Assembly (NCBI RefSeq): GCF_003865015.1
Contig: NZ_BHVV01000003.1
Coordinates: forward strand, 1 to 64,000
DNA from: Sulfurisoma sediminicola
GTDB taxonomy: Bacteria > Pseudomonadota > Gammaproteobacteria > Burkholderiales > Rhodocyclaceae
Direction: 5' to 3'
Length of the DNA stretch: 64,000 bases
In this document: piece by piece, positions 13,952-24,820 of the stretch
Layout: each line of letters starts with the position of its first letter
Position numbering within the stretch: the first letter of the stretch is position 1
The notes under the pieces: generated by a model
Databases searched by the model: none
Told to the model about the DNA's origin: nothing
The model's input: the letters and a program-made list of their open reading frames with translations, nothing else
Position numbers and translations under genes: made by a program

Positions 13952-14569
13952 ATGGCCGAAGTGAAGAAAGCCAAGAAGCCGGCTGCTAAGAAAGCTGCTC
14001 CGGCGAAGAAGCCCGCTGCTAAGAAAGCTGCTCCGGCGAAGAAGCCCGCAGCTAAGAAGCCCGCTGTGAAGAAGGCTGCTGCCAAGCCCGCTGCCAAGAA
14101 GGCTGCTCCGGCGAAGAAGCCCGCTGCCAAGAAGCCGGCAGTGAAGAAAGCGGCCGCCAAGCCCGCTGCCAAGAAGGCCGCTCCGGCGAAGAAGCCCGCT
14201 GCCAAGAAGCCGGCAGTGAAGAAAGCGGCTGCCAAGCCCGCTGCCAAGAAAGCTGCGCCGAAGAAGGTCGCCGCGAAGAAGCCTGCTGTCAAGAAGGCCG
14301 CTCCGGCGAAGAAGCCCGCCGCGAAGAAGCCTGCTGCGAAGAAGGCCGCTCCGGCGAAGAAGCCTGCTGCGAAGAAGGCTGCTCCGGCGAAGAAGCCTGC
14401 TGCCAAGAAGGCCGCTCCGGCGAAGAAGCCTGCTGCCAAGAAGGCTGCTCCGGCGAAGAAGCCTGCCGCATCGGCTCCGGCTCCGTCGACCGCCGCTGCG
14501 CCCGGCCTCAAGTCGTCGCTCAATCCCGCGGCTGCTTGGCCCTTCCCTACCGGCTCGCGCCCGTCCTGA
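13952..14569 (+). CDS. Histone H1-like Lys/Ala/Pro-rich DNA-binding protein
   Basis: A 205-residue protein made almost entirely of KKPAAKKAAPA-type repeats after the start MAEVKKAKKPAAKKA, with a short non-repetitive tail (SAPAPSTAAAPGLKSS). It resembles the C-terminal tail of eukaryotic H1 and bacterial relatives such as AlgP and BpH1, which bind DNA non-specifically through lysine. It probably acts on nucleoid compaction or transcription. A strong AAGGAGGT precedes the ATG and a clear intrinsic terminator follows, so it is monocistronic. The 33-base repeat units make its length likely to vary between strains. Confidence 0.85.
   Translation: MAEVKKAKKPAAKKAAPAKKPAAKKAAPAKKPAAKKPAVKKAAAKPAAKKAAPAKKPAAKKPAVKKAAAKPAAKKAAPAKKPAAKKPAVKKAAAKPAAKKAAPKKVAAKKPAVKKAAPAKKPAAKKPAAKKAAPAKKPAAKKAAPAKKPAAKKAAPAKKPAAKKAAPAKKPAASAPAPSTAAAPGLKSSLNPAAAWPFPTGSRPS
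13964..14466 (+). repeat. Tandem coding repeats (11-residue units) in the H1-like gene
   Basis: Units of about 33 bases encoding KKPAAKKAAPA recur throughout, with a higher-order unit of about 75 bases (KPAAKKAAPAKKPAAKKPAV plus KKAAA) present three times between about 14035 and 14260. Near-identical DNA copies suggest expansion and contraction by slippage or recombination. Confidence 0.8.
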
Positions 14570-14589
14570 TCGAGACGCTTCGGTCATTC

Positions 14590-14632
14590 AGGATGGTGGC
14601 TGTCGCGTACAGTCACCATCCTTTTCTTTTTC
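14590..14632 (+). terminator. Intrinsic terminator of the H1-like gene
   Basis: AGGATGGTG pairs with CACCATCCT (14590-14598 with 14614-14622), followed by TTTTCTTTTTC. It lies 20 bases after the stop codon and just before the next gene's start region. Confidence 0.85.
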
Positions 14633-14643
14633 AGGGGGCTCCG

Positions 14644-15090
14644 ATGCTGCGCACGTTGTCCGTCCTGGTCGCGCTCGTCGTCCTGCCGGCGGTACAGGCC
14701 CAGGCCGCCAGCGAGGCCGTCGTCACGCCGGTGCAGGGCCGTTTCGAGGAGGTCCGCGACGCGGTCGTCTTCGCCATCGAAGGCAAGGGGTTGGTGATCA
14801 ACTACACCGGTCACATCGGCAGCATGCTGGAGCGCACCGGCAAGGATATCGGCGCCGCCAGGCGGATCTACGACCAGGCCGAGTCGTTCGAATTCTGTAG
14901 TGCCCGCGTATCAAGGCAGATGATGGAAGCCGACCCGGCCAACATCGTGAATTGCCCCTTCGTCGTGTCCGTCTATACGCTGCCCGGCAAGCCCGGCACG
15001 GTGTTCCTCGCCTATCGCAAGCCGATGGCTGGACCCAAAGCCGTCGAAGCGTTGTTGCGCGAACTGGTCGCCGAGGCCGCAGGCAAGTAG
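14644..15090 (+). CDS. DUF302-family periplasmic protein
   Basis: A protein of 148 residues with a clear signal peptide (MLRTLSVLVALVVLPAVQAQA) followed by a DUF302-like domain; VVFAIEGKGLVINYTGHIG and CPFVVSVYTLPGKPGTVFLAYR fit that fold. Its function is unknown. I chose ATG 14644 because it begins the signal peptide and lies beyond the terminator of the previous gene; a longer in-frame start at 14536 would run through that terminator. It ends four bases from the convergent aminotransferase gene. Confidence 0.8.
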   Translation: MLRTLSVLVALVVLPAVQAQAASEAVVTPVQGRFEEVRDAVVFAIEGKGLVINYTGHIGSMLERTGKDIGAARRIYDQAESFEFCSARVSRQMMEADPANIVNCPFVVSVYTLPGKPGTVFLAYRKPMAGPKAVEALLRELVAEAAGK

Positions 15091-15094
15091 CCCG

Positions 15095-16252
15095 CTACAC
15101 GTCGAACAGGCTCCGCATCCGCGCCAAACCCTCGGAAAGTTTGTCCGTGCCGACGGTGTAGGCGAAGCGCATGTGGCGCTGCGGCGCGTTGGTACCGAAA
15201 TCCAGTCCCGGCGTTGCCGCCACGCCGGCCTCCTCGATGAGCCGTCCCGCCAGGGCATGGCTGTCTTCGCCCAGCGTGCCGATGTCGGCGTAAATGTAGA
15301 AAGCGCCCTGCGGTTCCGCATCGACGCGAAAGCCGAGTTCCCGCAATCCCGGCAGCAGCAAGTCGCGACGAGCGCGGAATTCCGCGCGGCGCGCCTCGAG
15401 AATGATCGTCGTCTCCGGGGAAAACGCCGCCAGGGCCGCGTGCTGGGCAGGTGCTGACGGCGAGATGAAAATGTTCTGCGCCAGTTTCTCGACGTCGCGG
15501 ACCATGCTCGGTGGCAGCACCAGCCAGCCGAGCCGCCAGCCGGTCATGCCGAAATATTTCGAGAAACTGTTGATGACGATGATGTCGTCGGCGATTTCCA
15601 GCGCTGTGTGCGCGTCGGTGCCATAAGTCAGCCCGTGGTAGATCTCGTCGACGATCAGCGTGCCACCGCGTTCGCTGACCGTCCGCCATAGTTCGGTCAG
15701 CCGCGGCTGATCGATCATGGTGCCCGTCGGGTTGTTGGGCGAAGCCAGCAACAAGCCCTTCGTCATCGCCGTCCAGCCAGCGCCGACTTTTTCCACCGTG
15801 GGCTGAAAGGCGGTGGTCGCATCGACGGGAATCGCGCGGGGGACACCTTCGAGCAGCCGCACGAAATGGCGGTTGCAGGGGTAGCCGGGGTCGGTTAGCA
15901 GCCATTCGTCGCCGGGGCTGACCAGGGCGCCCAGCGCCAGCAGCAATGAGCCGGAGGCACCGGCGGTGACGACGATTCGCGCCGGGTCGACCGCCACGCC
16001 GTAGCGTGTCGCATAGAAGCCGGCGATGGCTTCGCGCAGTTGCGGCAGCCCGAGCGCATGAGTGTAGAAAACCTGGCCGCCGGCGATGAAGCGCTGCGCC
16101 GCGTCGATGATCGGCTGTGGCGTCGGGAAGTCGGGTTCGCCGACCTCCATATGAATGATGCTGCGGCCCTGCGCTTCCAGCGCCTTGGCCTTGGCCATCA
16201 GTTCCATGACGTGGAAGGGCTCGATTTCGGCCATGCGGGTGGCGACGTTCAT
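15095..16252 (-). CDS. PLP-dependent aminotransferase, class I/II
   Basis: A fold-type I aminotransferase of 385 residues: MEVGEPDFPTPQPI near the start, ASPNNPTGT, the cofactor-binding lysine in SFSKYFGMTGWRLGW, and a C-terminal HMRFAYTVG carrying the substrate arginine. It probably acts on aspartate, alanine or aromatic/branched amino acids; specificity cannot be read. A copy of the dispersed 17-base repeat lies in frame as EKVGAG, just before TKGLLLAS, where relatives seem to be a few residues shorter. It stands alone, convergent with the DUF302 gene. Confidence 0.92.
   Translation of the reverse strand: MNVATRMAEIEPFHVMELMAKAKALEAQGRSIIHMEVGEPDFPTPQPIIDAAQRFIAGGQVFYTHALGLPQLREAIAGFYATRYGVAVDPARIVVTAGASGSLLLALGALVSPGDEWLLTDPGYPCNRHFVRLLEGVPRAIPVDATTAFQPTVEKVGAGWTAMTKGLLLASPNNPTGTMIDQPRLTELWRTVSERGGTLIVDEIYHGLTYGTDAHTALEIADDIIVINSFSKYFGMTGWRLGWLVLPPSMVRDVEKLAQNIFISPSAPAQHAALAAFSPETTIILEARRAEFRARRDLLLPGLRELGFRVDAEPQGAFYIYADIGTLGEDSHALAGRLIEEAGVAATPGLDFGTNAPQRHMRFAYTVGTDKLSEGLARMRSLFDV
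15776..15792 (-). repeat. Dispersed 17-base repeat, copy A (inside the aminotransferase)
   Basis: Plus-strand GCCAGCGCCGACTTTTT, identical to copies at 16327 and 57446. Read on the coding strand it encodes KVGAG in frame. Confidence 0.6.
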
Positions 16253-16326
16253 GGGGTCTCCGAAAGCAAACGGCCACCCTTGCAGATGGCCGTTCCATTC
16301 TAGCGGTGCGGCGGTATCACCGTGCC

Positions 16327-16342
16327 GCCAGCGCCGACTTTT

Positions 16343-16343
<1 letters not shown>
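16327..16343 (-). repeat. Dispersed 17-base repeat, copy B (pckG 3' end)
   Basis: Identical 17-mer whose AAAAA directly follows the TG of the pckG stop codon. On the coding strand the context runs TGAAAAAGTCGGCGCTGGCG, then GGCACGGTGATACCGCC, which can fold into a short GC hairpin. Confidence 0.6.
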
Positions 16344-18169
<1,826 letters not shown>

Positions 18170-18344
18170 TGAATTCTCTCCACTCGAAATTGGGTGCGTG
18201 GCCGGCGAAAATGGCGATGCGTAAATAAAATTAAGTTTTGCCATCCACAAAAAAATTATGCCACACTCGACCTGACCGCGGCCTGACCGTTTGCATCCGA
18301 CCCGCCGCTATACAATCGTCACGCAACTTCTCGGAGGTACCTCC

Positions 18345-20615
18345 ATGGACGACCGCACCCGCGCCCTTGCGCTCGAATACCATCGCCTGCCCAGGCCGGG
18401 CAAGATATCCGTCACGCCGACCAAGGCGCTGACAAACCAGACCGACCTTTCCCTGGCTTACTCGCCAGGCGTCGCCGCCGCCTGCGACGAGATCGTGCGC
18501 GACCCCGCCACCGCCGCGCTCTACACCTCGCGCGGCAACCTGGTCGCGGTCATTTCCAACGGCACCGCGGTGCTGGGCCTCGGCGACATCGGGCCGCTGG
18601 CCGGCAAGCCGGTGATGGAAGGCAAGGGGGTGCTGTTCAAGAAGTTCGCCGGCATCGACGTCTTCGACATCGAGATCAACGAACACGACCCGGACAAGCT
18701 GGTCGAGATCATCGCCTCGCTGGAACCGACCTTCGGCGGCATCAACCTCGAGGACATCAAGGCGCCCGAGTGCTTCTACGTCGAGGGCAAACTGCGCGAG
18801 CGGATGAAGATCCCCGTCTTCCACGACGACCAACACGGCACCGCCATCATCACCGCGGCGGCGGTGCTGAACGGCCTGCGCGTGGTCGGCAAGAGCATCG
18901 AGAACGTCAAGCTGGTCTGCTCCGGCGCCGGCGCGGCGGCCATCGCCTGCCTCGACCTGCTGGTCAGCGTCGGCCTCGATCGCAAGAATGTTACTGCCTG
19001 CGACTCCAAGGGTGTGATCCACACCGGCCGCGACAAGCTCGATCCGTCCAAGGCGCGCTACGCCCAGGCGACAGAGGCCCGCACGCTGGGCGAGGCGATG
19101 CCCGGTGCCGACGTCTTCCTCGGCCTCTCGGCCAAGGGCGTGTTGAAGCCCGAGATGGTCAAGACCATGGCCAAGGATCCGCTGATCCTGGCCATGGCCA
19201 ATCCCGACCCCGAGATCCTGCCCGAGGATGCCAAGGCGGTGCGGCCCGACTGCATCATCGGCACCGGCCGTTCGGACTACCCGAACCAGGTCAACAACGT
19301 GCTCTGCTTCCCCTTCATGTTCCGCGGCGCGCTCGACGTCGGCGCCACCACCATCAACGAGGCGATGAAAATCGCCGCGGTGAAGGCGATCGCCGAGCTT
19401 GCGCATGCCGAACAGTCCGAGGTGGTCACCGCCGCCTACGGCACCGAGGAACTGGCCTTCGGCCCCGAGTACCTGATCCCCAAGCCCTTCGACCCGCGGC
19501 TGATCCTCAAGGTGTCGCCGGCGGTGGCGCAGGCGGCGATGGACTCGGGCGTGGCGACGCGCCCCATCGCCGACATGGACGCCTATCGCCAGCAGCTCAA
19601 CGAATTCGTCTATCACTCGGGCTTCGCCATGAAGCCGGTGTTCGCCGCCGCCAAGAACAAGCCGGCGCGCATCGTCTTCTGCGAGGGCGAGGACGAGCGC
19701 ATGCTGCGCGCGGTGCAGACGGTGGTGGACGAGGGGCTGGCCCGGCCCATCCTGATCGGCCGCCCCGACGTGGTCGAAAGGCAGATCGCCCGCCAAGGCT
19801 TGCGCGTTCGTGCCGGCGAGCACTTCGAACTGGTCAACCCGGACTCCGATCCGCGCTACAAGGACCTGTGGCAGGACTACTACAACCTGATGTGCCGCAA
19901 GGGCATCGGCGTCGAGTACGCAAAGCGTGAGATGCGTCGCCGCACCACGCTGATCGGCGCCATGCTGCTGCGCCACAACTACGCCGACGGCATGCTCTGC
20001 GGCACCTTCGGCACTCACTCGCTGCACCTGCGCTATATCGCCGACGTCATCGGCCGCAAGCCCGGCATCGAGCATTTCTACGCCATGAACATGCTGATCC
20101 TGCCCAAGCGCACGGTATTCATCGGTGACACCTACGTCAATTACGACCCGAGCGCCGCGCAACTGGCCGAGATGACCATGCTGGCGGCGGAGGAAGTGCG
20201 ACGGTTTGGCATGACGCCGAAGGTGGCGCTGGTCTCGCACTCGAGCTTCGGTACCCACGAAACGCCGACCGCGAAGAAAATGCGCGAGGCTCTGGTCATC
20301 CTGCAGGAAAAGGCGCCCGGCATCGAGGTCGACGGCGAGATGCACGGCGATGCCGCGCTCGACCCCGACATCCGCCGCCAGGTCTTCCCCAACGCCAAGC
20401 TCTCCGGCCAGGCCAACCTGCTGGTGATGCCGACGCTCGACGCCGCCAACATCTCCTTCAACCTGCTCAAGACCGCCGCGGGGGATGGTTTGACGGTCGG
20501 CCCGCTATTGCTCGGCGCGGCGCGGCCGGTTCATATCCTGACTCCGACCGCGACCGTGCGGCGCATCGTCAACATGACGGCGCTGCTTTCGGTCGAGGCG
20601 CAACAGGTACGTTGA
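18345..20615 (+). CDS. maeB: NADP-dependent malic enzyme MaeB
   Basis: Oxidatively decarboxylates malate to pyruvate with NADPH. The 756-residue protein is the two-domain type: an N-terminal malic enzyme ([14 protein letters not shown] with the catalytic Tyr, [26 protein letters not shown]) to about residue 430, and a C-terminal phosphotransacetylase-like domain ([17 protein letters not shown]) that is regulatory in relatives and binds acetyl-CoA. CGGAGGT lies 8 bases before ATG 18345, which is why I prefer it to the upstream in-frame start. It shares one base of its stop codon with the patatin gene. Confidence 0.96.
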   Translation: MDDRTRALALEYHRLPRPGKISVTPTKALTNQTDLSLAYSPGVAAACDEIVRDPATAALYTSRGNLVAVISNGTAVLGLGDIGPLAGKPVMEGKGVLFKKFAGIDVFDIEINEHDPDKLVEIIASLEPTFGGINLEDIKAPECFYVEGKLRERMKIPVFHDDQHGTAIITAAAVLNGLRVVGKSIENVKLVCSGAGAAAIACLDLLVSVGLDRKNVTACDSKGVIHTGRDKLDPSKARYAQATEARTLGEAMPGADVFLGLSAKGVLKPEMVKTMAKDPLILAMANPDPEILPEDAKAVRPDCIIGTGRSDYPNQVNNVLCFPFMFRGALDVGATTINEAMKIAAVKAIAELAHAEQSEVVTAAYGTEELAFGPEYLIPKPFDPRLILKVSPAVAQAAMDSGVATRPIADMDAYRQQLNEFVYHSGFAMKPVFAAAKNKPARIVFCEGEDERMLRAVQTVVDEGLARPILIGRPDVVERQIARQGLRVRAGEHFELVNPDSDPRYKDLWQDYYNLMCRKGIGVEYAKREMRRRTTLIGAMLLRHNYADGMLCGTFGTHSLHLRYIADVIGRKPGIEHFYAMNMLILPKRTVFIGDTYVNYDPSAAQLAEMTMLAAEEVRRFGMTPKVALVSHSSFGTHETPTAKKMREALVILQEKAPGIEVDGEMHGDAALDPDIRRQVFPNAKLSGQANLLVMPTLDAANISFNLLKTAAGDGLTVGPLLLGAARPVHILTPTATVRRIVNMTALLSVEAQQVR

Positions 20616-21736
20616 TGATCAGACACCGCCCCAGGACGGCACTGATTCTCGGCGGGGGAGGAGCGCGCGCCGCCTACGAGGTCGGCGTGCTCAAGGCCGT
20701 GCGCGAGTTGCTGCCGGATCCTGCGCACAATCCCTTCCCCATCTATTGCGGTGCCTCCGCAGGTTCCATCAACGCGGCGGTGATGGCGGTCCGTGCCGGC
20801 GACTTCGGTGCCGGCGTCAATTACCTGGCCGAACTCTGGTGGAATATCCATGCCGGCGATGTCTTCCGCGCCGACCACCTGAGCATGATGACGGCGGGTG
20901 CGCGCTGGCTGTTCCGCCGCAGTTCGCGCTCGCTCTTCGACAATGCGCCGCTGCGTCGCCTGCTCGGACAGGCCGTGAACTTCGACCAGTTGGAGCCGGC
21001 CGTTGCCGCCCACGCCCTGCTGGCACTGGTGGTTACCTGCTCGGGCTACGCCTCGGGGCAGAGCGTCAGCTTCTTTCAGGGGCGCGCCGATCTCGAACCC
21101 TGGAACCTCGGCCAGCGCGTCGGTGCCCATGTCCTGCTCGGCGTCGAACACCTGATGGCGTCGAGCGCCATGCCCTTCATCTTCCCCGCCGTCAGGATGA
21201 ACCGCGAATTCTTCGGTGACGGCGCCTTGCGCCAGCCGACGCCGCTGTCGCCGGCCATTCATCTCGGCGCGGACCGGATCCTGGTCATCGGCGAGGGACG
21301 GATGTCGGACGAAGGGGACGAGCGCGAGCCCGGGGATGCCTACCCATCGCCAGCACGGATTGCCGGGCAGACGCTGTCGGGGATGTACGTCGATGCGCTG
21401 ACGGCGGACCTCGAGCACGCGGAACACGTCAATCGCGTTCTGCAGTTGATCCCGGCCGAAAGCCGCGGCAGCGTCGATGCGGCGCTGCGACCGCTGCAGG
21501 TGTTGTCGCTGGCGCCCTCGATCCGCCTTGACCACCTTGCGGCGGAACATGTCGGCGCGCTGCCCCGATCGGTTCGGGCCCTGCTTTCGGGCATCGGGGC
21601 GAACCGCCGCGACGGCGGCGCGCTGGCGAGCTATCTCTTGTTCGAGCCACCCTACACCCAAGCCCTGATGGAGTTGGGTTATCGCGACACCCTGGCACGA
21701 GCCGACGAAGTTCGGCTTTTCCTCGACATCACCTGA
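20615..21736 (+). CDS. Patatin-like phospholipase
   Basis: Serine acyl hydrolase of the patatin/RssA family, 373 residues, predicted cytoplasmic. The oxyanion loop GGGGARAAY (13-21), nucleophile elbow GASAG (Ser48) and catalytic Asp202 in GDGALRQ are all present, so it should be active on phospholipid or lysophospholipid. The start is taken at ATG 20615, giving the TGATG junction with maeB and implying translational coupling. The C-terminal 130 residues have no motif I recognise. Confidence 0.9.
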   Translation: MIRHRPRTALILGGGGARAAYEVGVLKAVRELLPDPAHNPFPIYCGASAGSINAAVMAVRAGDFGAGVNYLAELWWNIHAGDVFRADHLSMMTAGARWLFRRSSRSLFDNAPLRRLLGQAVNFDQLEPAVAAHALLALVVTCSGYASGQSVSFFQGRADLEPWNLGQRVGAHVLLGVEHLMASSAMPFIFPAVRMNREFFGDGALRQPTPLSPAIHLGADRILVIGEGRMSDEGDEREPGDAYPSPARIAGQTLSGMYVDALTADLEHAEHVNRVLQLIPAESRGSVDAALRPLQVLSLAPSIRLDHLAAEHVGALPRSVRALLSGIGANRRDGGALASYLLFEPPYTQALMELGYRDTLARADEVRLFLDIT

Positions 21737-21853
21737 AATTTGTGCGGCAACTCGTTTATTCTTAACGAATAGTGCCGCTATTCGTGCTTGCAATGCCGTG
21801 ATGGAGTGTTACACTCCGGCCGTTGTCGAGGACAGTCCTATATGAGGGAACTC

Positions 21854-22810
21854 ATGAGAAGAGCGATCATCGCGCTGTTCGCGGTCGCCGGCCTGGCTAC
21901 GCTGGCCGCCGCGCCGGTTGCAGCTGAAGCCGCAAGCAAGAAGAAGACCGTTGCGGCGAAAAAGCATGTGACCATCAAGGCCAAGCCTGCGGCCAGGTCG
22001 CATGCCACCCGCAATCACAAGGCCATCGCCTCGCTCGAGGATGCCAAGAACCTGTCCGTGCAATCGGCCTCCGCGCTGGTGCTCGACCAGGCCACCGGCG
22101 CCGTGCTGTACGAAAAGAACGCCCAGGCCGTGCTGCCCATCGCCTCCATCACCAAGCTGATGACTGCCATGGTGGCGCTCGATGCCAAGCCCGACCTCAA
22201 TGAAATCCTTACCGTCAGCGATGACGACGTCGATGTGCTCAAGGGCACGCGCTCGCGCCTCAAGGTCGGTACGCAGCTCTCGCGCGAGGAAATGCTCAGG
22301 CTGGCCCTGATGTCTTCGGAAAATCGCGCGGCCTCGGCGCTGTCGCGCCATTATCCCGGCGGCCGCGATGCCTTCGTCGCCGCCATGAACCAGAAGGCAC
22401 AGGCCCTGGGCATGGGCGAGTCGCGCTTCGAGGACCCGACCGGACTCACTGCCGCCAACGTATCCAGCGCGCGCGACCTGGTGAAAATGGTGGACGCCGC
22501 CCATCGCTATCCCCTCATCCGCGAGTTCTCGACCACGCCGGGCGACCAAATGGTCGTGGCCGGACGCACGCAGCAGTTCAACAACACCAACAGCCTGGTG
22601 AAGAGCCCGGCTTGGGAGATCGGCCTGTCGAAGACCGGTTACATCAACGAGGCCGGCAAGTGCCTGGTGATGCAGGCCTGGCTCAACAACAAGCCGACCA
22701 TCATCGTGTTGCTCGACTCCTGGGGCAAGATGACCCGCATCGGCGACGCCAACCGCATCAAGCGCTGGATCGAGAGCGCCGCGCTGCCGACGCGCCCGAT
22801 CTCCGGCTAG
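21854..22810 (+). CDS. pbpG: D-alanyl-D-alanine endopeptidase PbpG
   Basis: Periplasmic low-molecular-weight PBP7-type enzyme that cleaves D-Ala-DAP cross-links in peptidoglycan. After a signal peptide (to about residue 26) and a lysine-rich stretch, the S11 peptidase motifs are SITK (98-101), SEN (155-157) and KTG (260-262). ATG 21854 has GAGGG eight bases upstream; ATG 21842 is a possible alternative. Its stop overlaps the stop of the convergent iclR-type gene in the sequence CTAG. Confidence 0.93.
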   Translation: MRRAIIALFAVAGLATLAAAPVAAEAASKKKTVAAKKHVTIKAKPAARSHATRNHKAIASLEDAKNLSVQSASALVLDQATGAVLYEKNAQAVLPIASITKLMTAMVALDAKPDLNEILTVSDDDVDVLKGTRSRLKVGTQLSREEMLRLALMSSENRAASALSRHYPGGRDAFVAAMNQKAQALGMGESRFEDPTGLTAANVSSARDLVKMVDAAHRYPLIREFSTTPGDQMVVAGRTQQFNNTNSLVKSPAWEIGLSKTGYINEAGKCLVMQAWLNNKPTIIVLLDSWGKMTRIGDANRIKRWIESAALPTRPISG

Positions 22811-23598
22811 CGTCCCGCGGCGTAGCCGAGGCCGGCGGATATTGCATCCGCGGCCGCGCGAATCAGCGGGACCCAGGCCGGGTCGTAACGCTCGGCCGGC
22901 GCCGACACCGAAAGCCCTGCCACCAGTTCGCCGCTGTCGTCGCGAATCGGGGCGGCGACGCAGCGCAGCCCCATCTCGATTTCCTCGTTGTCGTAAGCGA
23001 CGCTCTCGCGGCGCACGCGGGCGAGCTCCTGTTCCAGCGCCGGCAGCGTGATCAGCGAGGTTGCGGTGAAGCCGGGCAGGCCCGTGCGATGGGCATAGTC
23101 CTTCACTTCGCTCGGAGTCCCCTGTGCCAGATAGAGCTTGCCGACGGCGGTGACATGCAGCGGCGCCTGGGCGCCGACGAGATGGACGACGCGTACCGAG
23201 GAACGGCCGCTCGAGGTGCGCTCGACGTAGACGATCTCGTCGCCCTGGCGCACCCCCAAATTCACGCTCTCGCCGATCTTCGCATGCAGTTCGCGCATTA
23301 GCGGCAGCGCCGTTTCGCGCACGCCGAGGCGTTCCTTCACCAGGTTGCCCAGTTCGAGCAGGCGCATTCCGAGGCGATAGCTGCCGGGGTCGCCGCGTTC
23401 GACGAAACCGCTGGCCGCCATGGCCGAGAGTATGCGGTGGGCCGTCGAGGGATGCAGGCCGCTGTCGAGCGCCAGTTGCTTGAGGCTGACCGGATCGGGA
23501 TGGTGCGACAATACGTCGAGCAGCGTCATCATGCGCTCGATGACCTGGATCGGACCTTTGACGGCGGCGGGTGCGGGAGGGCTGTAAGAGCGCGGCAA
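22807..23598 (-). CDS. IclR-family transcriptional regulator
   Basis: A 263-residue regulator: N-terminal winged helix-turn-helix at about 15-80 (LLDVLSHHPDPVSLKQLALDSGL, then HPSTAHRILSAM) and a C-terminal IclR effector domain (GESVNLGVRQGDEIVYVER, GLRCVAAPIRDDSGELVAGLSVSAP). It is transcribed divergently from the lut operon with only 79 bases between the starts, so it is the likely regulator of that operon. The ligand is inferred to be lactate or a related 2-hydroxy acid. Confidence 0.92.
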   Translation of the reverse strand: MPRSYSPPAPAAVKGPIQVIERMMTLLDVLSHHPDPVSLKQLALDSGLHPSTAHRILSAMAASGFVERGDPGSYRLGMRLLELGNLVKERLGVRETALPLMRELHAKIGESVNLGVRQGDEIVYVERTSSGRSSVRVVHLVGAQAPLHVTAVGKLYLAQGTPSEVKDYAHRTGLPGFTATSLITLPALEQELARVRRESVAYDNEEIEMGLRCVAAPIRDDSGELVAGLSVSAPAERYDPAWVPLIRAAADAISAGLGYAAGR

Positions 23599-23623
23599 GA
23601 TGACGGTTTCACAATGCGGAATC

Positions 23624-23640
23624 CACGCTACTATAGCGTG
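23624..23640. promoter_or_regulatory. Candidate IclR-type operator / lutA promoter region
   Basis: CACGCT-ACTAT-AGCGTG is a perfect 6-base inverted repeat with 5-base spacing in the iclR-lutA intergenic region. TACTAT (23629-23634), inside it, could be the -10 of lutA, so a bound dimer would block polymerase. Confidence 0.5.
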
Positions 23641-23677
23641 AAATCAAAGGCGCAATGCCGGTTTGGAGGGTAGCGGT

Positions 23678-24412
23678 GTGCGTGTAGCCTTGTTCGTGAC
23701 CTGTCTCGTGGACCTGATGCGGCCGCGCATCGGTTTTGCCGCGATTCGTCTGCTCGAAGCGGCCGGCTGCGAGGTCGCCGTGCCGGAAAGTCAGACCTGC
23801 TGCGGCCAGCCGGGCTTCAACTCGGGCGATCGTGCCGCCGCTATGATGCTGGCGAAAAAGGTGATCGCGGAGTTCGAGGCCTATGAGTACGTCGTCGCTC
23901 CATCCGGTTCATGCGCCGACCAGATCCGCAACGAGTATCCCGGCCTGTTCGTCGCCGACCCTGAATGGCATGGCCGCGCCGTGGCGCTGGCCAGCCGCGT
24001 GTTTGAACTCACCGACTTTCTGGTGAATGTGGCGAAGAGCGACGCGCTGCCGTCGGACTTCTCCGGGACCATCACCTATCATGACTCCTGCACCGGCCTG
24101 CGCAGCCTCGGCATAAAAAGCCAGCCGCGGGCGCTGCTGGCGAAGCTTCGCGGCGTCACGCTCAAGGAAATGGATGGCGCCGAGGAGTGCTGCGGCTTCG
24201 GCGGCACCTTCTCGGTCAAGTTCGGCGCGGTCTCGGCGGCGATCGCCGAGCGCAAGTGCGACTGCATCCGCACCAGCGGTGCCGACGCCATCGTCGGCGG
24301 CGATCTTGGCTGCCTGCTCAACATCGAGGGCAAGCTGCGGCGTATGGGCGACGAGACCCCGGTGCTGCATGTGGCCGAGGTACTCGCCGGCGAAGGCGGC
24401 AAGCAGCAATGA
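23678..24412 (+). CDS. lutA: Lactate utilisation protein LutA (CCG-domain)
   Basis: Subunit of the LutABC L-lactate oxidation complex, which passes electrons from lactate to the quinone pool through iron-sulfur centres. The 244-residue protein has two cysteine-rich CCG motifs, CCGQPGFNSG (41-50) and CCGFGG (171-176), which hold a noncubane or haem-like FeS site in relatives. I chose GTG 23678 because GGAGGG stands 7 bases before it and the family begins RVALFVTC. Stop and next start overlap as ATGA. Confidence 0.93.
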   Translation: MRVALFVTCLVDLMRPRIGFAAIRLLEAAGCEVAVPESQTCCGQPGFNSGDRAAAMMLAKKVIAEFEAYEYVVAPSGSCADQIRNEYPGLFVADPEWHGRAVALASRVFELTDFLVNVAKSDALPSDFSGTITYHDSCTGLRSLGIKSQPRALLAKLRGVTLKEMDGAEECCGFGGTFSVKFGAVSAAIAERKCDCIRTSGADAIVGGDLGCLLNIEGKLRRMGDETPVLHVAEVLAGEGGKQQ

Positions 24413-24819
24413 ATCTGATTCGCCTCGTCTACATCAGTTCGGCGACGCCGCCCATGAGCGACGAAGCCCTCGCCGCGCTGGTCGAGCAGGCCAGGACTTT
24501 CAACGTCGAGCACGGCCTGACCGGCATGCTAATTTACGCCGAGGGCAACTTTCTACAGGTGCTGGAGGGCGACGCGCGCGAAGTGGACGATCTGTTCGAA
24601 CGGATTTGTCGCGACCCGAGTCATGCCCACCTGCTTTGCCTCGAACGCGCGCCGATCACGCGTCGCGAATTCTCCGACTGGAGCATGGGCTTCCGCAACC
24701 TGTCGGGCGTGGAGTGCGAAGACCTGCCGGACTGGCTGACCGGCATTCCCGGCAAAGGCCTGCCCCCCGCGCGCGAGGGCATGGCCCTGCTGCAGCACTA
24801 CGGCCAGGGAGAGGGTTGA
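24409..24819 (+). CDS. Short BLUF-domain blue-light photoreceptor
   Basis: A 136-residue stand-alone BLUF protein that should bind FAD and respond to blue light. All photocycle residues are present at the classical positions: Tyr8 (LVYIS), Asn32 (FNVEHGLTG), Gln50 (NFLQVLEG), Trp91 and Met93 (WSMGF). The C-terminal 40 residues would form the capping helices of PixD-type proteins; there is no fused output domain. It is translationally coupled to lutA (ATGA) and ends one base before the lutB start, so it is a true member of the lactate operon. What it controls is unknown. Confidence 0.9.
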   Translation: MNLIRLVYISSATPPMSDEALAALVEQARTFNVEHGLTGMLIYAEGNFLQVLEGDAREVDDLFERICRDPSHAHLLCLERAPITRREFSDWSMGFRNLSGVECEDLPDWLTGIPGKGLPPAREGMALLQHYGQGEG

Positions 24820-24820
24820 G

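Noticed and set aside
13964-14466. CRISPR-like regular repeats
   Set aside because: The repeats are coding, tandem without unique spacers, and not palindromic.
13858-14587. Minus-strand frames of about 220 codons opposite the H1-like gene (Ala/Gly/Phe-rich)
   Set aside because: Mirror images of the Lys/Ala coding repeats; no ribosome-binding site, and codon pattern follows the plus-strand gene.
14536-14643. Extended start for the DUF302 gene at 14536
   Set aside because: It would cross the terminator at 14590-14632 and place a non-signal sequence before a clear signal peptide.
18231-20345. A 704-codon minus-strand open frame opposite maeB
   Set aside because: Antisense shadow; composition is unnatural and the plus strand carries all MaeB motifs.
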